Shown here piece by piece: positions 37,601 to 52,600 of a stretch of DNA of 64,000 nt. Source of the DNA: Malania oleifera (Eukaryota > Streptophyta > Magnoliopsida > Santalales > Ximeniaceae); contig NC_080421.1 of the NCBI RefSeq assembly GCF_029873635.1, forward strand, positions 1,178,001 to 1,242,000, given 5' to 3'. The notes below the pieces were generated by a model. The model did not search any database and was not told where the DNA came from. It saw only the letters and a list, made by a program, of their open reading frames with translations. Position 1 is the stretch's first letter. Every line of letters begins with the position of its first letter. A program made the position numbers and the translations under genes.

Positions 37601-40600
37601 TCTTATCTATTGAATTTCATAATGGTAAATTGGGGAAGAGTGTGAATTCTACCTTCATCTTTCTAGTTTCTAAGAAGAATAGGTAATATAACATAAGGTT
37701 TTGGATTTTATGGATATTAGTTTAGTTTGTAGTGTCTATAAGATCATAAGTTAGGTGCTTGCTAATGGTTTGAGTTTTGACTTTGGTAATAATATTTCTC
37801 TTGCTCAAAGTACTTTTGTGGGAGTGAGGCGGATTGTGGATGCTATCTTGGTTGCTAGTGAGGTACTGAAGGATGTTTGTTGTAGGAAGAAGAGTGGCAT
37901 TGTGTTTAAATTAGACTTTTAGAAGGCATGGTAGGGTTAGTTTGATTTTCTTAGGAGGCAAACAATTTTGGAGTTAGATGGAGAAGTTGGATTAGGGGGT
38001 GCCTGTTTAATGCTATTCTTCAGCTATTATCATTGGGTAGCCTAAAGATTGGGTCTCATCATCTAGGGGAGTTAGGCAAGGGTATCCATTACTCCCTTTC
38101 TTTTTGTCCTTCTTGGTGGATGTGTTGAGTGGAATGATACACAGGTCTGTGGATAGGGGGGTTGTGAGAGGTGTTAAGGTGGGTAAGGAGGAGGTTGTAG
38201 TGTCTCATTTGCAGTTTGTGGACGATACTGTTATTTTCTTAGATGACCGTGTTGACTTTTTTGTTTACTTTCTGATTGTCGTGCAGATTTTTGACAGTGG
38301 GGAAGAGTGGTGATTGGCCAACTAATGTTATTCCTGAGAGAGTTTTGGAGCTGACCTCCCTAGCTGGGTGTGGCATTTTAGAGTGGACTTTGATCTATTT
38401 AGTTGTTCCTTTGAGTTCATTAAGCCTGTTGGGATCCAGTGGTGTCTAAGCTCACAAAACAGTTGAATGCTTGGCAAAGGAGCTTTGTTTTCTTTGGGTG
38501 GTAGAACTACTCTTATTAATAATAATACCATCCATTCTACTATTCCGCTAAATATTTTTTCCGTCTTTTTAGAATCCAGGGATGGGTAGCTCAAAAGATA
38601 GAGATGATCATGAGAATTTTTTTTTGGTTAGGTGTAGGGGAGAGGATAGATCAGTTGGTTTGGTGGGAGGTTGAGTGCAGGTCGAAGGAAGGAGGTGGGT
38701 TGGGTCTTGGTAATTTGGTGTCTAAAAACGAGGTAAATAGTTGTATTGGTCTTCATTGGAGGCAAATTCTCTTTGGTTCATAATAATGAAAAGTAATTTG
38801 GCTTACAAAATAATGGGTGGGATGCTAATTGGGGGTTTTAGAAGCTTTTTTGAGAGTCCTTGGAGGTTCATTTCTCTGGTTTATCCACTTTCTTTGTTTG
38901 ACAAAATTTCAATTGGGAAGTGGTAATCATATTAGGTTTTTTTGCCAGTGGGGCACTGTCTCTCTTCCTGTCATAATGATGTGATTTCCTCCTTTCTTAT
39001 TGTTGAGAGGGCTTCTTTTTCGTGGAACTTTGATTTAGAAGGGGTTTGAATGATAGAGAGGTGGAGCTGTCCTATTTACTCATTTTACTAGAGGGTTGCC
39101 ATATCTCAAGTAGGAGTGATGGTAGAGTTTGATCTTTCAACTTTCGGGGTATTATTCTTGTTAATCTTTCTTTCTCATCTTACTATGATTGATGTGATCT
39201 TTCCCTTCTATCGGGGACTTTAGGAGACTCAAGTCCCTTATAAGATAAAGCCATAAAGGCTTTTTGGCTGACTGGTGACCCTTAATAGAGTTAACACCAA
39301 TGATCTGCTGCAGACTAGGAGCTGGATATGTGTCTCATGTTTGGAAACAGTTTGGAGGGTGTGTCTCACTTTATTCATTGTTCTTTTTCCTGGAATTTGT
39401 AGAGTTCTCTTTTTGGGGTTCTTGGAGAAATGCGAGTTTGTCCAAAATCATGGAACATCTGTTGGTTGTTTCTATTGCTGGTTTTGGGAAAGGTAAGGAT
39501 GCTAAAAGGCTGCAGAAATATGCTCTATGTGGCATGTCGTGGGGAATTTGGCTGGAAACGGTTGCTAGAATTTTTCAGTGAACAGTTGTCAGAGGGATTT
39601 ATTTGGGGACTGGATTCCATTCTTGGCTTCTCTTTGGGCTTATGGGGCAGGCTCTTTAAAGGGTTTTTGTTTTCAAGACATCACCTGAGATTGAAGTGCT
39701 TTATGATGTGGTGTTGGTTTTTTCCCCCCTTTTGATAGAGGACTACTTGTTCTCCTCTTTTTATATCTATTTTTCCTGCTTTTTAATAAAATTTTAAAAA
39801 GAAAAGGATGTATGTGTGTTTCTCATCAACCAGGCTCCACAATGAAAACTATACACCTCCATGATCTTGCGACTTTAATATTCTAAAACCTGTAAAAGAT
39901 ATCTATGAGAAAGCCTCCAGGGGACTAGGGTATATCCAACATTCATCAAACAAATCAAAAAGCTTATTCCATAAATTTTAAGCCTCATAGCAATGCAGAA
40001 ATGGATGAGTGTGAGACCCATCATTCCTCACTAGCATAGTATATGTATCACACACACATTAGGAGGCAAAAGCCTTGTAATGTGTTAGAATTTGCAGCAG
40101 ATTTTTGGTGTTAACTTAAGGATGACTGTCTACACAAAACCTTAACCTTAGATGGAATTTGAGCCTTCCACAAATGATTAGGAATAAGAGAAGGATTAGA
40201 CGAACAAACCAAATGAGAATATAAATTATAGAGATTTACAGGAGAACAAACCAGAAACGTCCAGAATCCAAAATTTTCAAATCCTAACATCTCCTTGAAA
40301 GAAAGTCTGGAAAGAATCCAGGAAGATTTTTTAAAATGATTATTATTTATAGTTACTGCACCTCATACATCACGGCCAAATTGTCATTTATATATTTTAT
40401 TTATGATATTTTGGTCCTAAATCTTGCATTATCATGCCTAATCAAAAGATTCCATGTTTTTACTATTCCATCATTCTATAAAATCAAAATTGAAATCAAA
40501 TTCAACATTGACATTTTGATGGAAATTTCCTTATTTTTTGAAGCGTTGATATTTTGGATGGAATCCAATTTTAAAACCTCCTTTTTATTTACCTTAATGC

Positions 40601-43600
40601 AAATGCCATTTAGTTAATTGCATAGCATAAGTGTTAATTGTTCAGATAATATTTGCACAAATGATACCATTTGCATGTCCATTAGTTAATTAATTTATTT
40701 GTTGCAGGCAATTCCTTTGCTTGTTGGCTGCCCAGCATGCTTGAGGAATTTCTTGAATCTTTTCTGTGAGCTGTCTTGCTCTCCGAGTCAGAGTTTATTT
40801 ATCAATGTGACTTCTATTTCCAAGGTGAGGGACACTGATCCATACTTAAAAGGTGGTTTTGTGCTGACAGAGTGTTGCACTCTGCCACTCTGGTATAGCT
40901 ATATGCCCTGTTTTTGGTCTATTGATAGAAAAATAGTGCTCTTCATATTGCCTCCAACCTGTTTTTCCATGAGCGAGAAAAACACATTGAAGTTGATTGC
41001 CACTTTGTTTGGGGGAAACTTGTGTAGAAGCTCATTACCACCACTTATGTGAAGTCCGATATGCAGCTTGCTGATTTGTTGACTAAAGCTTTGGGGCTTG
41101 CTCGTGTTAAATTCATTTGTTACAAGCTAGTAACATATGTTATCTATGCTCCAGCTTGAGGGGGAGTGTTAATGGTTAATTTAGTCATTTAGCATTGTTT
41201 GTGTGTCTGTGTTATGTTAAGTGAGAGTTAGTAAGGGGTATTATGGACTTATGGTCATTAGAGGGAGAGACCTATTGTTGTGTTTGTCTTCCATTTGGCC
41301 AAAATTTCAACGCAACCTACAATTTGATCTTTGCACTATGGTTGTAGCCCTCGTATTGAATATAGACTTCCTCTTCTTGTTGTTTTATTATTATTTTTAT
41401 TAATATTGTTTCTTTATTCTTGTTATTTATTTCAGGTGAAGAGCAACCTGACTGTGGATGGTATTGATTTTTTTGTGACTGATGCTTTTGGAGAGGGTTT
41501 GTATAACTCTTGTAAGGATGTAAAATTTGGTACAATGAATACACGGGCTCTAGATTTTGTTGGTGCAGGGGCTAAAAATTTTAAAGGTGATTTGTGCTTC
41601 TGAATTTGTAGCTTGACCTGCTTCTCTTTCTCTCTCTTGTGCATGTTACACATCCCATACACTTTCTCTCTGTGACATAGCATGCTTGTGTACATGCACA
41701 CAAAAAAATAAATTCATGCGTGCACTTGAGTGCTGGAGTTCCTATGTACCTTTCTTTTTCCACTTACATTTTCTAATGTTCCTCAAAAATCTTTTCTCCC
41801 CTCCTCTATTTCCTCGGGGAAAAAAAGTCCTTTGAAATTGCCTCAAAAGGTAGACCATGTAATTATAAGAGTAAACTGGTGGTCGGACACATTCCGAAGC
41901 ACACAGCATATCTAACCTACATTGTGGGCCGCTTAAAACTCTTCTGTAAAAGTTAACAATGTGTTTGTTTGCTTCCATTATCTGGAGCTGTTCATTGTTC
42001 AATTTTGTTGCTTTTGCTCTTAGTTTACTTGCTGCTGTTCCCTTTTTGGTCAGTTGTCATGTTGAATATTTGTCCATCTTTCACTCGATTTATGTGTTTC
42101 TCTGGCTGTTAATGCTATTATTTTCAATTGCTTTTCCAGAATGGTTTTCATTCATTGGTCAGCAAGCAGACCTTGGTATGCCTGGTTCACCTTATTTCAT
42201 TAATTTCCGGGACAATGCTGAGTCATCTGGAATGGAGCTTATGAATGTGTCTGTTTATTCATGTGGTGACACATCACTGGGGTGCTCTTGTGGCGATTGC
42301 CCTTCAGCTCCCATGTGCTCTAATTCAGAACCTCCTTCTCCTCACAAAAAAGATCACTGTACTATTAGAATTGGATCCCTTGAGGTTTGATTCGATCAAC
42401 TTAGAGTTTCATTGGTGAATCTTTGGTTTTTCAATGTTGATGAATTATTGATATAACCCATTATTTATTGGCAACTCGGGTAATTTTTATTTTTGATGCC
42501 TTTCATTAACTTGGTGCTGTTGGTTGATGTGTGCAGGCCAAATGCATAGAATTTGCATTGGCTATTTTGTACATTATTTTGGTCTGTGCATTCTTTGGAT
42601 GGGGTCTGTTTCATCGGACAAGAGAAAGGAGGAGACCTGCATCAACCATGAAACCTTTGTTGAATATCATGGATGACCATGAGATCAATTCCAATGATAG
42701 TGTCACCATGAAGGTAAAATTTAACTTTGTGATTGTGTTCGGATCTTTTGTATTTCTGCTACATTTTTGGGCGTGGTCTTGAAGCCAATTAGTGTTTTGC
42801 CGTCAGACTTGTTTCTATCTCATGCCTCTTGTTCTTGTCAATCATTTTATAGTAATCTGTTGGCCATTGTCAATTGATTGGGTGATCTTTCCTGAGAAAT
42901 GTGATTAACTTCCCAATTTATCTCCACTCTCATCCTCCATTACCAAATTATTATTATTTTGACGTTTTACTTAGAAGATGATCAAATCTTAGAACCGTAG
43001 TGACATTTGGAAGTTATACATGGGCATTTAATTTCGCGTTATTCCTCTTATACTAGCTCGTCATTGTATTCTTTTTGCCTTAGGCTATGTAAGTCTATTT
43101 TGTTGCCTTTATTCTGAGCTTGGTTCATGGTTCTTTCACTCTTGGATCTTGTGATACTTGTTACTGATTATCTTCTTAACTTTGCATTGTAAAATCTTAT
43201 GCTTTTAGCTATATGCTAGCTAAGAATTCTACATTTATTGTATAGTAGTGTACAACACTACTTATTTAGGCTCAGTGATGGTTTTTCCAATAGACTGTGT
43301 GGATGTTTCTTGGCCATTCCACTTCCTGTTTGGCTGTTCCCTCCATTCCTTGCAACTATAGTTTTTCTTTTTCTCATTTTTTTTTAATGTTGTATGCTTT
43401 TCTCTCCAGGACCATGAGATGATTCCTCCAGTGATGAATGGGGTTCAACTTTCTATTGTTCAAGGATACATGTCAAGATTTTACAGGTCAATAATTAAAT
43501 AATTACTTTGTAAGTTCATGATTACATGCTAAACAATTTTGATACCGTGATCAGGAGATATGGAACATGGGTTGCTAGGCATCCCACCCTTGTGCTTTTA

Positions 43601-46600
43601 TCATCATTGGCGGTTGTCCTTATACTTTGCTTAGGTCTAATCCGTTTTAAAGTGGAGACCCAGCCTGCGAAGGTATTGCGCTGGCTTTTCTAATGCTTGC
43701 AATGTCCTTGACTTACTGATGACCTTGTTCAAATTAATTATGTGGGTGCTAATCCCAGTTGTATTTGCTCATCTATAACTTCATGAATTAGCTTCTTTGT
43801 GTTGGTTTCTAATTATTAGCAGAAAAAAGTGTTGCCATTTTAAACAAATATTTTCTGGGTTTTAACTTGTATACTGTTGCAGCTGTGGGTAGGTCCTGGA
43901 AGTAAGGCAGCAGAAGAGAAACATTTTTTTGACAGCCAACTTGTCCCTTTTTACAGAATTGAGCAGGTGCAGTATCATTCCCATTGTTAATTTCTGTTGT
44001 TGTGTGGTTCCTTCTAATTTCCATTAATGCTGTAACACACCCCACCTCAAATGAAGGTCTTCTTCTTGGATGAAACCCCCCAAAAAAAAGATGCAGTCGA
44101 ACAACAATTCCTTAGATTGCATGACGTCATTGTTCTTATTGTTATAGCTTGAAAAGTAAAAAAAGGTGCATCTATTTTGGAAACTATTCCTAAACCAGAC
44201 CAAGGGAATCTGTCTTATCAATGGTTGGCTACCATGCTATGTTAGTGTTGCTGTTGTCATGCCTCGACAGGGATGGTGACCCTAAAGGACTTTGTGTGGG
44301 TGTTTAGTTGTATTTAGGTTCTACAGAGTCACCGCTAACCTTTTATTTACCCTAGGTATGTTAGTCACCTAACCAATACCAATTAATTGGTTTTTGAGCT
44401 AGCCTAGGGCCAATGAACAAATAATCATGGTTTACGATGCGTGAGGCAAGTTCGGGAGCATGATTATGCGAGGGGAAGGTGCTAGCGCTCTTGTTCCATG
44501 AACGGTACCGTGATAACTTCAGTATGTCAAACAACCAAACATAACCTTTGATTCTTCATTTTGCTTTTAGATTACCTCCCTTTAAATATTGTTCCACCCT
44601 ACGACCATCTAGTATCTCGGTCAAGTACAAAGGCCTCCCTTACCTCGAGAATCTCAAAAGGACACTATCACCCCTCTTTCAGGTTCCGTTGTTGGATTGA
44701 TTAAATTAGAGTTCTTTAATTTCAGATTAGATACAAGCATACGAGAACAAGTTTAAATAGGAAATAAGATATACAAAGCAAGTAAAATCTCTCACATAAA
44801 TCAAGAATGATAACTTACCTTAAAACATTCAAAAGGAATCTCAACAGCAACATGGTTAAAATGGTAACTTAAATATTACTCTAAGCTAAACAAGGCAAGT
44901 CACAGACATTTTCAAAATAAATGAGACTATCTAAAGAATTTAAAATGCAACTTTCTTGAGTTAGAGGATCCTAATTTTCTAAACTAAGAAACAAGAGCAA
45001 GGTTAAAGCTTTATGTACAAAAGAATCAACTTGATTGTTTTCACTTTTTTTTTTTTGGTGATTTTGCAAAAAATAAGAAACTCTAATCTAAGAAAAGAAA
45101 GCCCTAGAGACTGCAAATACCCTAGAAAGTACCCTTGAAATTTTAGGAATTTTCCTACAATCTGCTTGAATTTTTCTACATTTTTAAATTATTAAAAAGC
45201 AATTAAGATGGGAAAATGATGATAGCAGCAGAAGCAGCAGCAGCAGCAGCAGCAGTAGTAATAATAACAATACAATAATAATCTTTTCTTTGTACATATA
45301 ATGATTATCTAATATAAATGATGGAATAAAGACTGAAATAACTTTATGATTTTTTATATTTTTGAATTTTTTGAATTTTTTAAACGATACAAATGATGAT
45401 AATAACAATAGTCTATATTTAGATTCAGAAAGTGATGATATTGGTGATTTTGATTGTGGTGGGGGGTTGTTGTTGGATGAGATTTGAAAACAATACGGGT
45501 ACATTTTTTATTCCTTTGATGATAATGATGCATTGGAGAGATAAAGTGGATTTAAATCTGAGTGATATTGGAGGAAATGAAGTTTGTTTGGATGGTGGCA
45601 AAATCGAAAGTTGAAGGGTCAAAGGGAATTAGTAAAATTTAAGAGTTCGTTAAATTACGACGGAAAGGGTTTCAAACGGGGGTTCTGTTATTTGTTTCTT
45701 GCTTCGCCAAGTAACTAGATTACCTCCCATGAATGCACAATATCCTGTAGTAGATCTTAAATCATCAACAGTTCCAACCTTATCTGCATCACAACCACAA
45801 TCTCACAGTTTTTATTAAATTTATGTATCAAACCTTTGCTGGGAGTGCCTTTGAGATACCACGAAATCCTTCAAACTGCCCAATGTGGTTATTTGGGATT
45901 TTTCTTAAATTGACTCACCACCCACACTGCAAAAGATATGTCAAAACTAGTGATAGTCAAGTAGATCAACTTGCCAACAAATTGCCCATATTGACCTTTG
46001 TGTTGAATGTCCGATCCAACATCCTTATACAACTTCACGTTGGGATTTGTAGGAGTATCAGTTGGTTTAGCTCCCACCAAACCAGCCTCACTTAGCTAGT
46101 CCAACGTATATTTTCCCTAAGATAGATTCAGCCCTTTCCTACAAACAACGAAAACAAAACCAAGCCTTAAGTCCCAGTAGGTGGGGTCGGCTATATGTTA
46201 CCTTTTTCGCCAATTTATGCGATTATGAACCATTTTTTTTGACATATTCAGGTCTATAAAATTCTTACTCATTATCTCATGCCAAATTATTTTAGGTCTA
46301 TCCTTACTCCTTCTACTACCCCCCATAGTAACTAACTCACTCTTCCTCAATGGCGCGCTATGTGGACTATGTTGCAAGTGCCCAAACTATCTGAGTCGTC
46401 CCTCCTTTATCTTATATTCTATAGGAGTTACACCTAACTTACCGCGAATGTGTTCATTTCTTAATTTATCTTTCAGTGTTATAACACTCATCCATTTAAG
46501 CATTCTCATCTCAACAAATTTTACTTTTTGGATATTTTGTTTCTTCATCACCCAACATTCCGATTCATATAGCATAACTAGTCTTATAGTCGTCCAATAA

Positions 46601-49600
46601 AACTTTCTTTTTAATTTTTAGGGTATTCTACGATCACAAAGCACACTTGAAGCACTTTTCTATTTTACCCAACTTGCTTTAACTCTATGCATTACATCAT
46701 CTTCAATTTCTCCTTTAGCTTGCATAATAGATCCAAGGTATCGAAAAAAGTGCTATTTATTTTTTTATAATCAAGTTTAACTTTGTCTCCAATATACCTC
46801 CTACCATTACTGAAATGACATTTCATATATTCTGTCTTATTTTTACTTATCCTAAAGCCTCTAGATTTCAAAGCTTCTCCCCATTATTTTAATTTAGCCT
46901 CTACTTCGCCCCTAGTTTCATTAATTAATACAATATCATTTGCAAATAACATACACCCTAGAACCTCATTTTGAATGCTCTTAGTTAGTTGGTTCATCAC
47001 TAAAGTAAAAAGATAAGGACTCAAAGTAGATCCTTGATGTACACCTATGATGATTGGAAATTCTCTAGTTTTTCCATCTATAGTCCTTACACTAGTCATG
47101 ACTCCATTGTACATATCCTCAATGACATTAGTATACCCACTACATACACCTTTTTTTTTTAAATTTCTAAAACCCACCAATACCATAGAACTTTTGTAGG
47201 TACCCTATCATATGCTTTCTCTAAGTCAATAAATACCATATACAATTATCTCTTCTTTTTCCTAAACTTTTCCATTAATCTTCTTGAAGATATATAGCTT
47301 CTGTGGTAGATCTCCTAGGCATAAAACCAAGTTGATTTTTTGAAACCTTTGTTTCTAGCCTTAATCTTTGTTCAACTACCCTTTCTTACAGTTTCATCGC
47401 ATTGCTTATAAGTTTAATTCCACGATAGTTATTATAATTTTGAATATCTGTATATGGGTATTAAAGTGCTTTTCTTCCATTCGTTTGACATTTTCTTAGG
47501 TTTTATAATTGTGTTAAATTAATTAGTTAACCATATAATTCCTTTATCACCTAAGAATTTCCAAACTTCAATTGGGATGTTATCTAGTTCTATAGCTTTT
47601 CCATTTTTCATCTTTTTTAGTGCAAACTTAACTTCATTGACTGTAATTTTGCAAATAGATCTCATATTTTTAGTTTTTTTTTCATTTGGTAATTCTAAGT
47701 TTAAGCCTTTTGTTTGATTTTCATCAAACAACTTACTAAAGTAATTTCGCTATCTATCTTTTATGTCTTCGTCCTTAATCAAGACAATATCATCTTCACT
47801 TTTTATACATTTTACATTTCCTAAATCCTTACTCTTCCTTTCTCTAGCTTTTGCAAGTTTAAATATCTCTCTTTCCCTTTTGTTTTGTATCTAATCTATC
47901 ATAAAAACTATTAAATGATCCGTGTTTAGCTTTTCTAATGGCCTTTTTTGCAACTTTTCTCGCCTCTTATACTTTTCAAAGTTATCCATGTTTCTACATT
48001 TTTTCCACGTTTTATGCCAAATTCTTTTTGTTTTTACGACATTTTGGACATCTTTATCCTGCCACCAACTTTCTTTGTTATTTGAGATTCTTTCCCTTGA
48101 TTCACATAAAATCTATTTTGCTATTTTTTTAATAGAGCTAGCTAATTTACTCCAAAGAGTATTTGTATCTATCCCATCCTCTATAGTCCAATCCCTATTT
48201 TGACAATTTTATCTTTAAATTTTATTATATTTTCTCCCTTTAGATTCCACCACCTAGTTCTCTTACATTGGTTTATTTTATCATTTTTTTTTTTTTTTTT
48301 TTAATACATATACCTAATACTAAGATTGTATGTTGTGTGGTTAGACTTTCACTTGGAATAACTTTACAAGCCATGCATGATAAACGATCTACCCTCCTAA
48401 TTAAAAAAAAAATCTGTTTGACTTCTATTTTGTCCACTTTTAAAGGTTATTAAGTGTTCTTCTCTCTTCTTAAAGCAAGTATTCATTGTAATAAAATCCA
48501 TATGACATAGCGAAATCTAAGATCATCTACCCAGGCTCATTTTTGTTTCCATATCCATATTCTCTATGCATCCTCTCATAACCTTTATTATCCCTTCCAA
48601 CGTGTCCGTTCAAATCTCCTCCTATGAATATTTTCTCAGTCCTCGGTATGCCTTGTATAATACTATCCATATTTTCCCACGTCTCTTAAGATTTTCTGCT
48701 AAGCTTACTTGAGGAGCACAAGCACTAATGATATTGATTTTCTCGTCCTAATACCATCTTGATTTTTATAATTTTATCCCCTACTCTGTTTACATCAACA
48801 ATGCTATCTGTTAAGTTTTTGTCTACAATAATTCGTACTCCATTCTTATGTTTTTCTTTTCCAGTGTACCAAAGTTTAAATCCTGATTTATCAATTTCTC
48901 TAGCTCTCTCTCTCACCCACTTAGTTTCTTGAAGGCAAATTATATTAATTTTTCTTCTAATCATTGTGTCCATAATTTCCATGTTTTTACCCGTAAGTGC
49001 TTCTATATTCCAAGTTGCTAATCTAATTCTCTTTTCCTAAATTACCTTCTTGTTGAAATGTGGAAAAGAAAACTGAATATTCTACCCACTTATGAAAAAG
49101 ATTACATTCCCTTTAAATAGATGATAATTCTCATCTAATTGCTAGGGATATTTACAACCTACTGACAAATAGAATATCCTATTTAAAATGGAAAGCAGTA
49201 AAATAGGAAAGAGTATCTACATAATCGGGTAACATGCTACCCAAATCCCCTAGGATCGTGGAACCAGTTGATTTGTTAGCTGTAAATCTCCTAAAGATCA
49301 GCCTTTAATAAAGGCTGATAGATATCTAATAATTCTACACCCCCCCCTCAAGTTGGGCTGTAAATATTGATTAGGCCCAGCTTGGAACTCAGATCATCAA
49401 AATTCTTTCTTGGCAGAGCCTTGGTAAGGATATCGGCTGTTTGGTGACATGTAGGCACATACAACATCTTGATTATTCCTTCCACTATTTTTTATTTTAT
49501 GTAATGTCGATCAATCTCCATGTTTTTTGTTCTATCATGATGCACTAGGTTCTTTGCAATGCTGATGGCAGACTGATTGTCACAGAACATCTTCATGGGT

Positions 49601-52600
49601 TCTTCACCCGAAATCTTTAATTCCTTTAGAAGCCTTCTTAGCCATATTCCTTCACAGATGCGTGCCATTGCCTTGAATTCAGATTCTGCAATGCTTCTTG
49701 ACACAACTGATTACTTCTTACTTCGCCATATAACTAGGTTTCCCCACACATATGTGCAGTACCCAGAAGTTGACCTTTGATCATGTATTGATCCTGCTCA
49801 ATCTGCATCACTGAATACTTCAATATCTCTTCTTTGATTTTTCTTAAAAAATAATCCTTTACCTGGTGTTAGCTTCAGATATCGTAGGATTCTATAAACT
49901 GCCTCCATATGTTCTTCATTGGGATTGTTCATAAATTGACTCACCATACTGACAGAGAAGCCAATATTAGGTCGAGTGCGAGACAAATATATAAATTTTC
50001 CAACTAGTCTTTGATATCTACTCTTATCCACTAGTGCACTGTCTTCCTTGGCTCCTAGTTTGGTTGTTGAATCCATAGGAGTATCTGCTGGCTTGCATCT
50101 GTGCATCCTAGTCTCTTTCAAAAGATCTAGTACATATTTCCTTTGAGAGACAAAGATTCCCTTCCTTGACCGTGCTGCCTCCATGCCTAGGAAGTATTTT
50201 AGATTCCCAAGGTCCTTGATTTAGAATTCTTTAGCTAGAAGATTTTTGAGACTACTCATTTCCTCCTCATAATCTCCCGTTAGAATTATGTCATTCACAT
50301 ATACAATTAGGATAGACATTTTTCCTTCAGGAGAGTATTTAACAAATAGTGTATGATTTGATTGACATTGAGAATGGCCATACCTCCTTACTACCTTTGC
50401 GAATCTCATCGAACCATGCTCTTTGGGATTGCTTGAGCCCATATAAAGATCTTCTGAGTTTGCGGACTTTGTTGTGTGTAGCTTGTGTCTCAAATCCGAA
50501 AGGGATTTCCATGTAGACTTCTTCAGCTAGGTCTCCCTTGAGGAAGGCATTCTTGACATGTAGTTGGTGAAGAGGCCAGTCTAAATTTGCTGCCAAAGAT
50601 AAGAGGACCCGCATTGTATTTAACTTGGCTATAGGGGCAAATGTCTCTTCGTAGTTGATGTCATATTATTGAGTGAATCCCTTTGCTACCAGCTGAGCTT
50701 TGAATCGGTTAACACTTCCATATTCATTGTATTTCATAGTGAATATCCATTTGCAACCTACTGGACGTTTTCCAATTGGAAATTCTGTGATCTCCCATGT
50801 TCCATTCTTTTATAGTGCACTGATTTCTTCCCAGACAGCAGACTTCCATTTAGGTGTACCAAGAGCCTCTTTTATGTTATTAGGAACCTAGATTTTGTTG
50901 AGGTTGGCAACAAAAGATCTAAAATTCGATGACAACCCCTGATATGACACAAAAGTGTATATTGGGTGTATTGTGCATGATCTCACACCTTTTCTTACAA
51001 CAATAGGACAATCACTATCATCATTAGTTAACTCATTATGGGAAGTCTCGGGATTAGAGTTACCTAGTATATTTTCACTTGAGCTAGGGCTTGGATCATA
51101 CTTTTTGGATTTGCTCAAGGGATGCTTGTTGTTCTATCTCCTTTTGGTTCCTTCTCCTCCATGAATAGGTAATCAACTCATCATTTTTTGTTGGTTGAAT
51201 AGTGTCCAGATGCTGATGTTTCACGGGAGATTCTAAGAAGGGATGTGAAGGAGAAATGAAGTAAGTAGTTGGAATAGATTTACAAATTTGTGATAGGTGA
51301 GAAGGGCTAGAATCAAAAGAAGGGTGAGATAACTCTTCAATATCCCAAAGCTGGAATTGCTGTGTAATCTCCCCCTGAATTTCAGATTTGGGGTAATGTG
51401 GTTGTTGCTCAAAAAAGGTGACATCTGAGATTGAAGAGGTGGAGTCGCGTCTCCTAGTGGCCATACCGTATTTGGTCATATGAGAAGATTAGGGTTCAAA
51501 GGTTGCTTTGATACCATGTTGAAATGTGGAAAAGAAAACTGAATATTCCGCCCACTTATGAAAAAGATTACATCCCCTTTAAATAGATGATAATTCTCAT
51601 CTAATTACTAGGGATATTTGCAACCTACTGAAAATAGAATATCCTATATAAAATGGAAAGCAGTAAAATAGGAAAGGTTATCTACAGGATCGGGTAACAT
51701 GCTACCCAAATTCCCTAGGATCGTGGAGCCAAAAATAGCTAACAAATCAACTGATTTGTTAGCTGTAAATCTCCTAAAGATCAGCCTTTAATAGAGGCTG
51801 ACAGATATCTAATAATTCTACACTTCTTTACCTGCCCATGTCCAGAATGATGTAGGAACCCTCATATATTTGACACCGTACCTGCACGCCGACAGGACGT
51901 GTTATTTTAGGGCGATGACCTAGCCCACCCTTGCCCAATTTTGCTACACCTAGGTGGTACAAGTGCAATGCGCCGCTTGTAGGGGACGCCCCAGCAAATA
52001 TTCATTAAGGCTTCATATCATAGTGATCTAACAAGTTTTACACTGGCTGTCAGCTACCTAACGCAACCCTCTTGTTGACTGGCATGACTTATGAAGTTGA
52101 ATCAGTTTTATTTGTTGCTATTCTTTAGGAGCTGAATCAGATTGATTTGTCGCTATTCTTTAGGAGCTGAATCAGATTTATTTGTTGCTATTCTTTAGGA
52201 GCTGAATTTGTTTTATTTGCTGGGATTATAACCATTTCTTCATGCTGATTTTTAGGCAGATTTTTCTGCAATTCAGTTGTCAATATACTGTATAAATAGA
52301 TAGCTTGTTGCTCAATAAAAATTAGCCTTCTGCAGTCTCTAAATCAGCTTCTCTCATTATCCGTAGTCTCTTTTTTAAAAAAAAATATCCAACAAATTGG
52401 TATCAGAGCCATAGTCTTGAGGGACCTGTGAGATTGAGAGAGCTCAAACACAACCCATTCAAAATGAATTCAGAAAATTCATTCACTGCAATTGCACCTC
52501 CAGTGTTTGATGGAACAAATTATCTGATGTGGGCTGTTAGAATGGAAGCCTATCTTGATGCTAATGATCTATGGGAAGCTGTTGAACAAGTATATGAAGT

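Noticed and set aside
41331-41603. A separate 90-codon gene
   Set aside because: It is NPC1 exon 6 read through its acceptor into intron 5.
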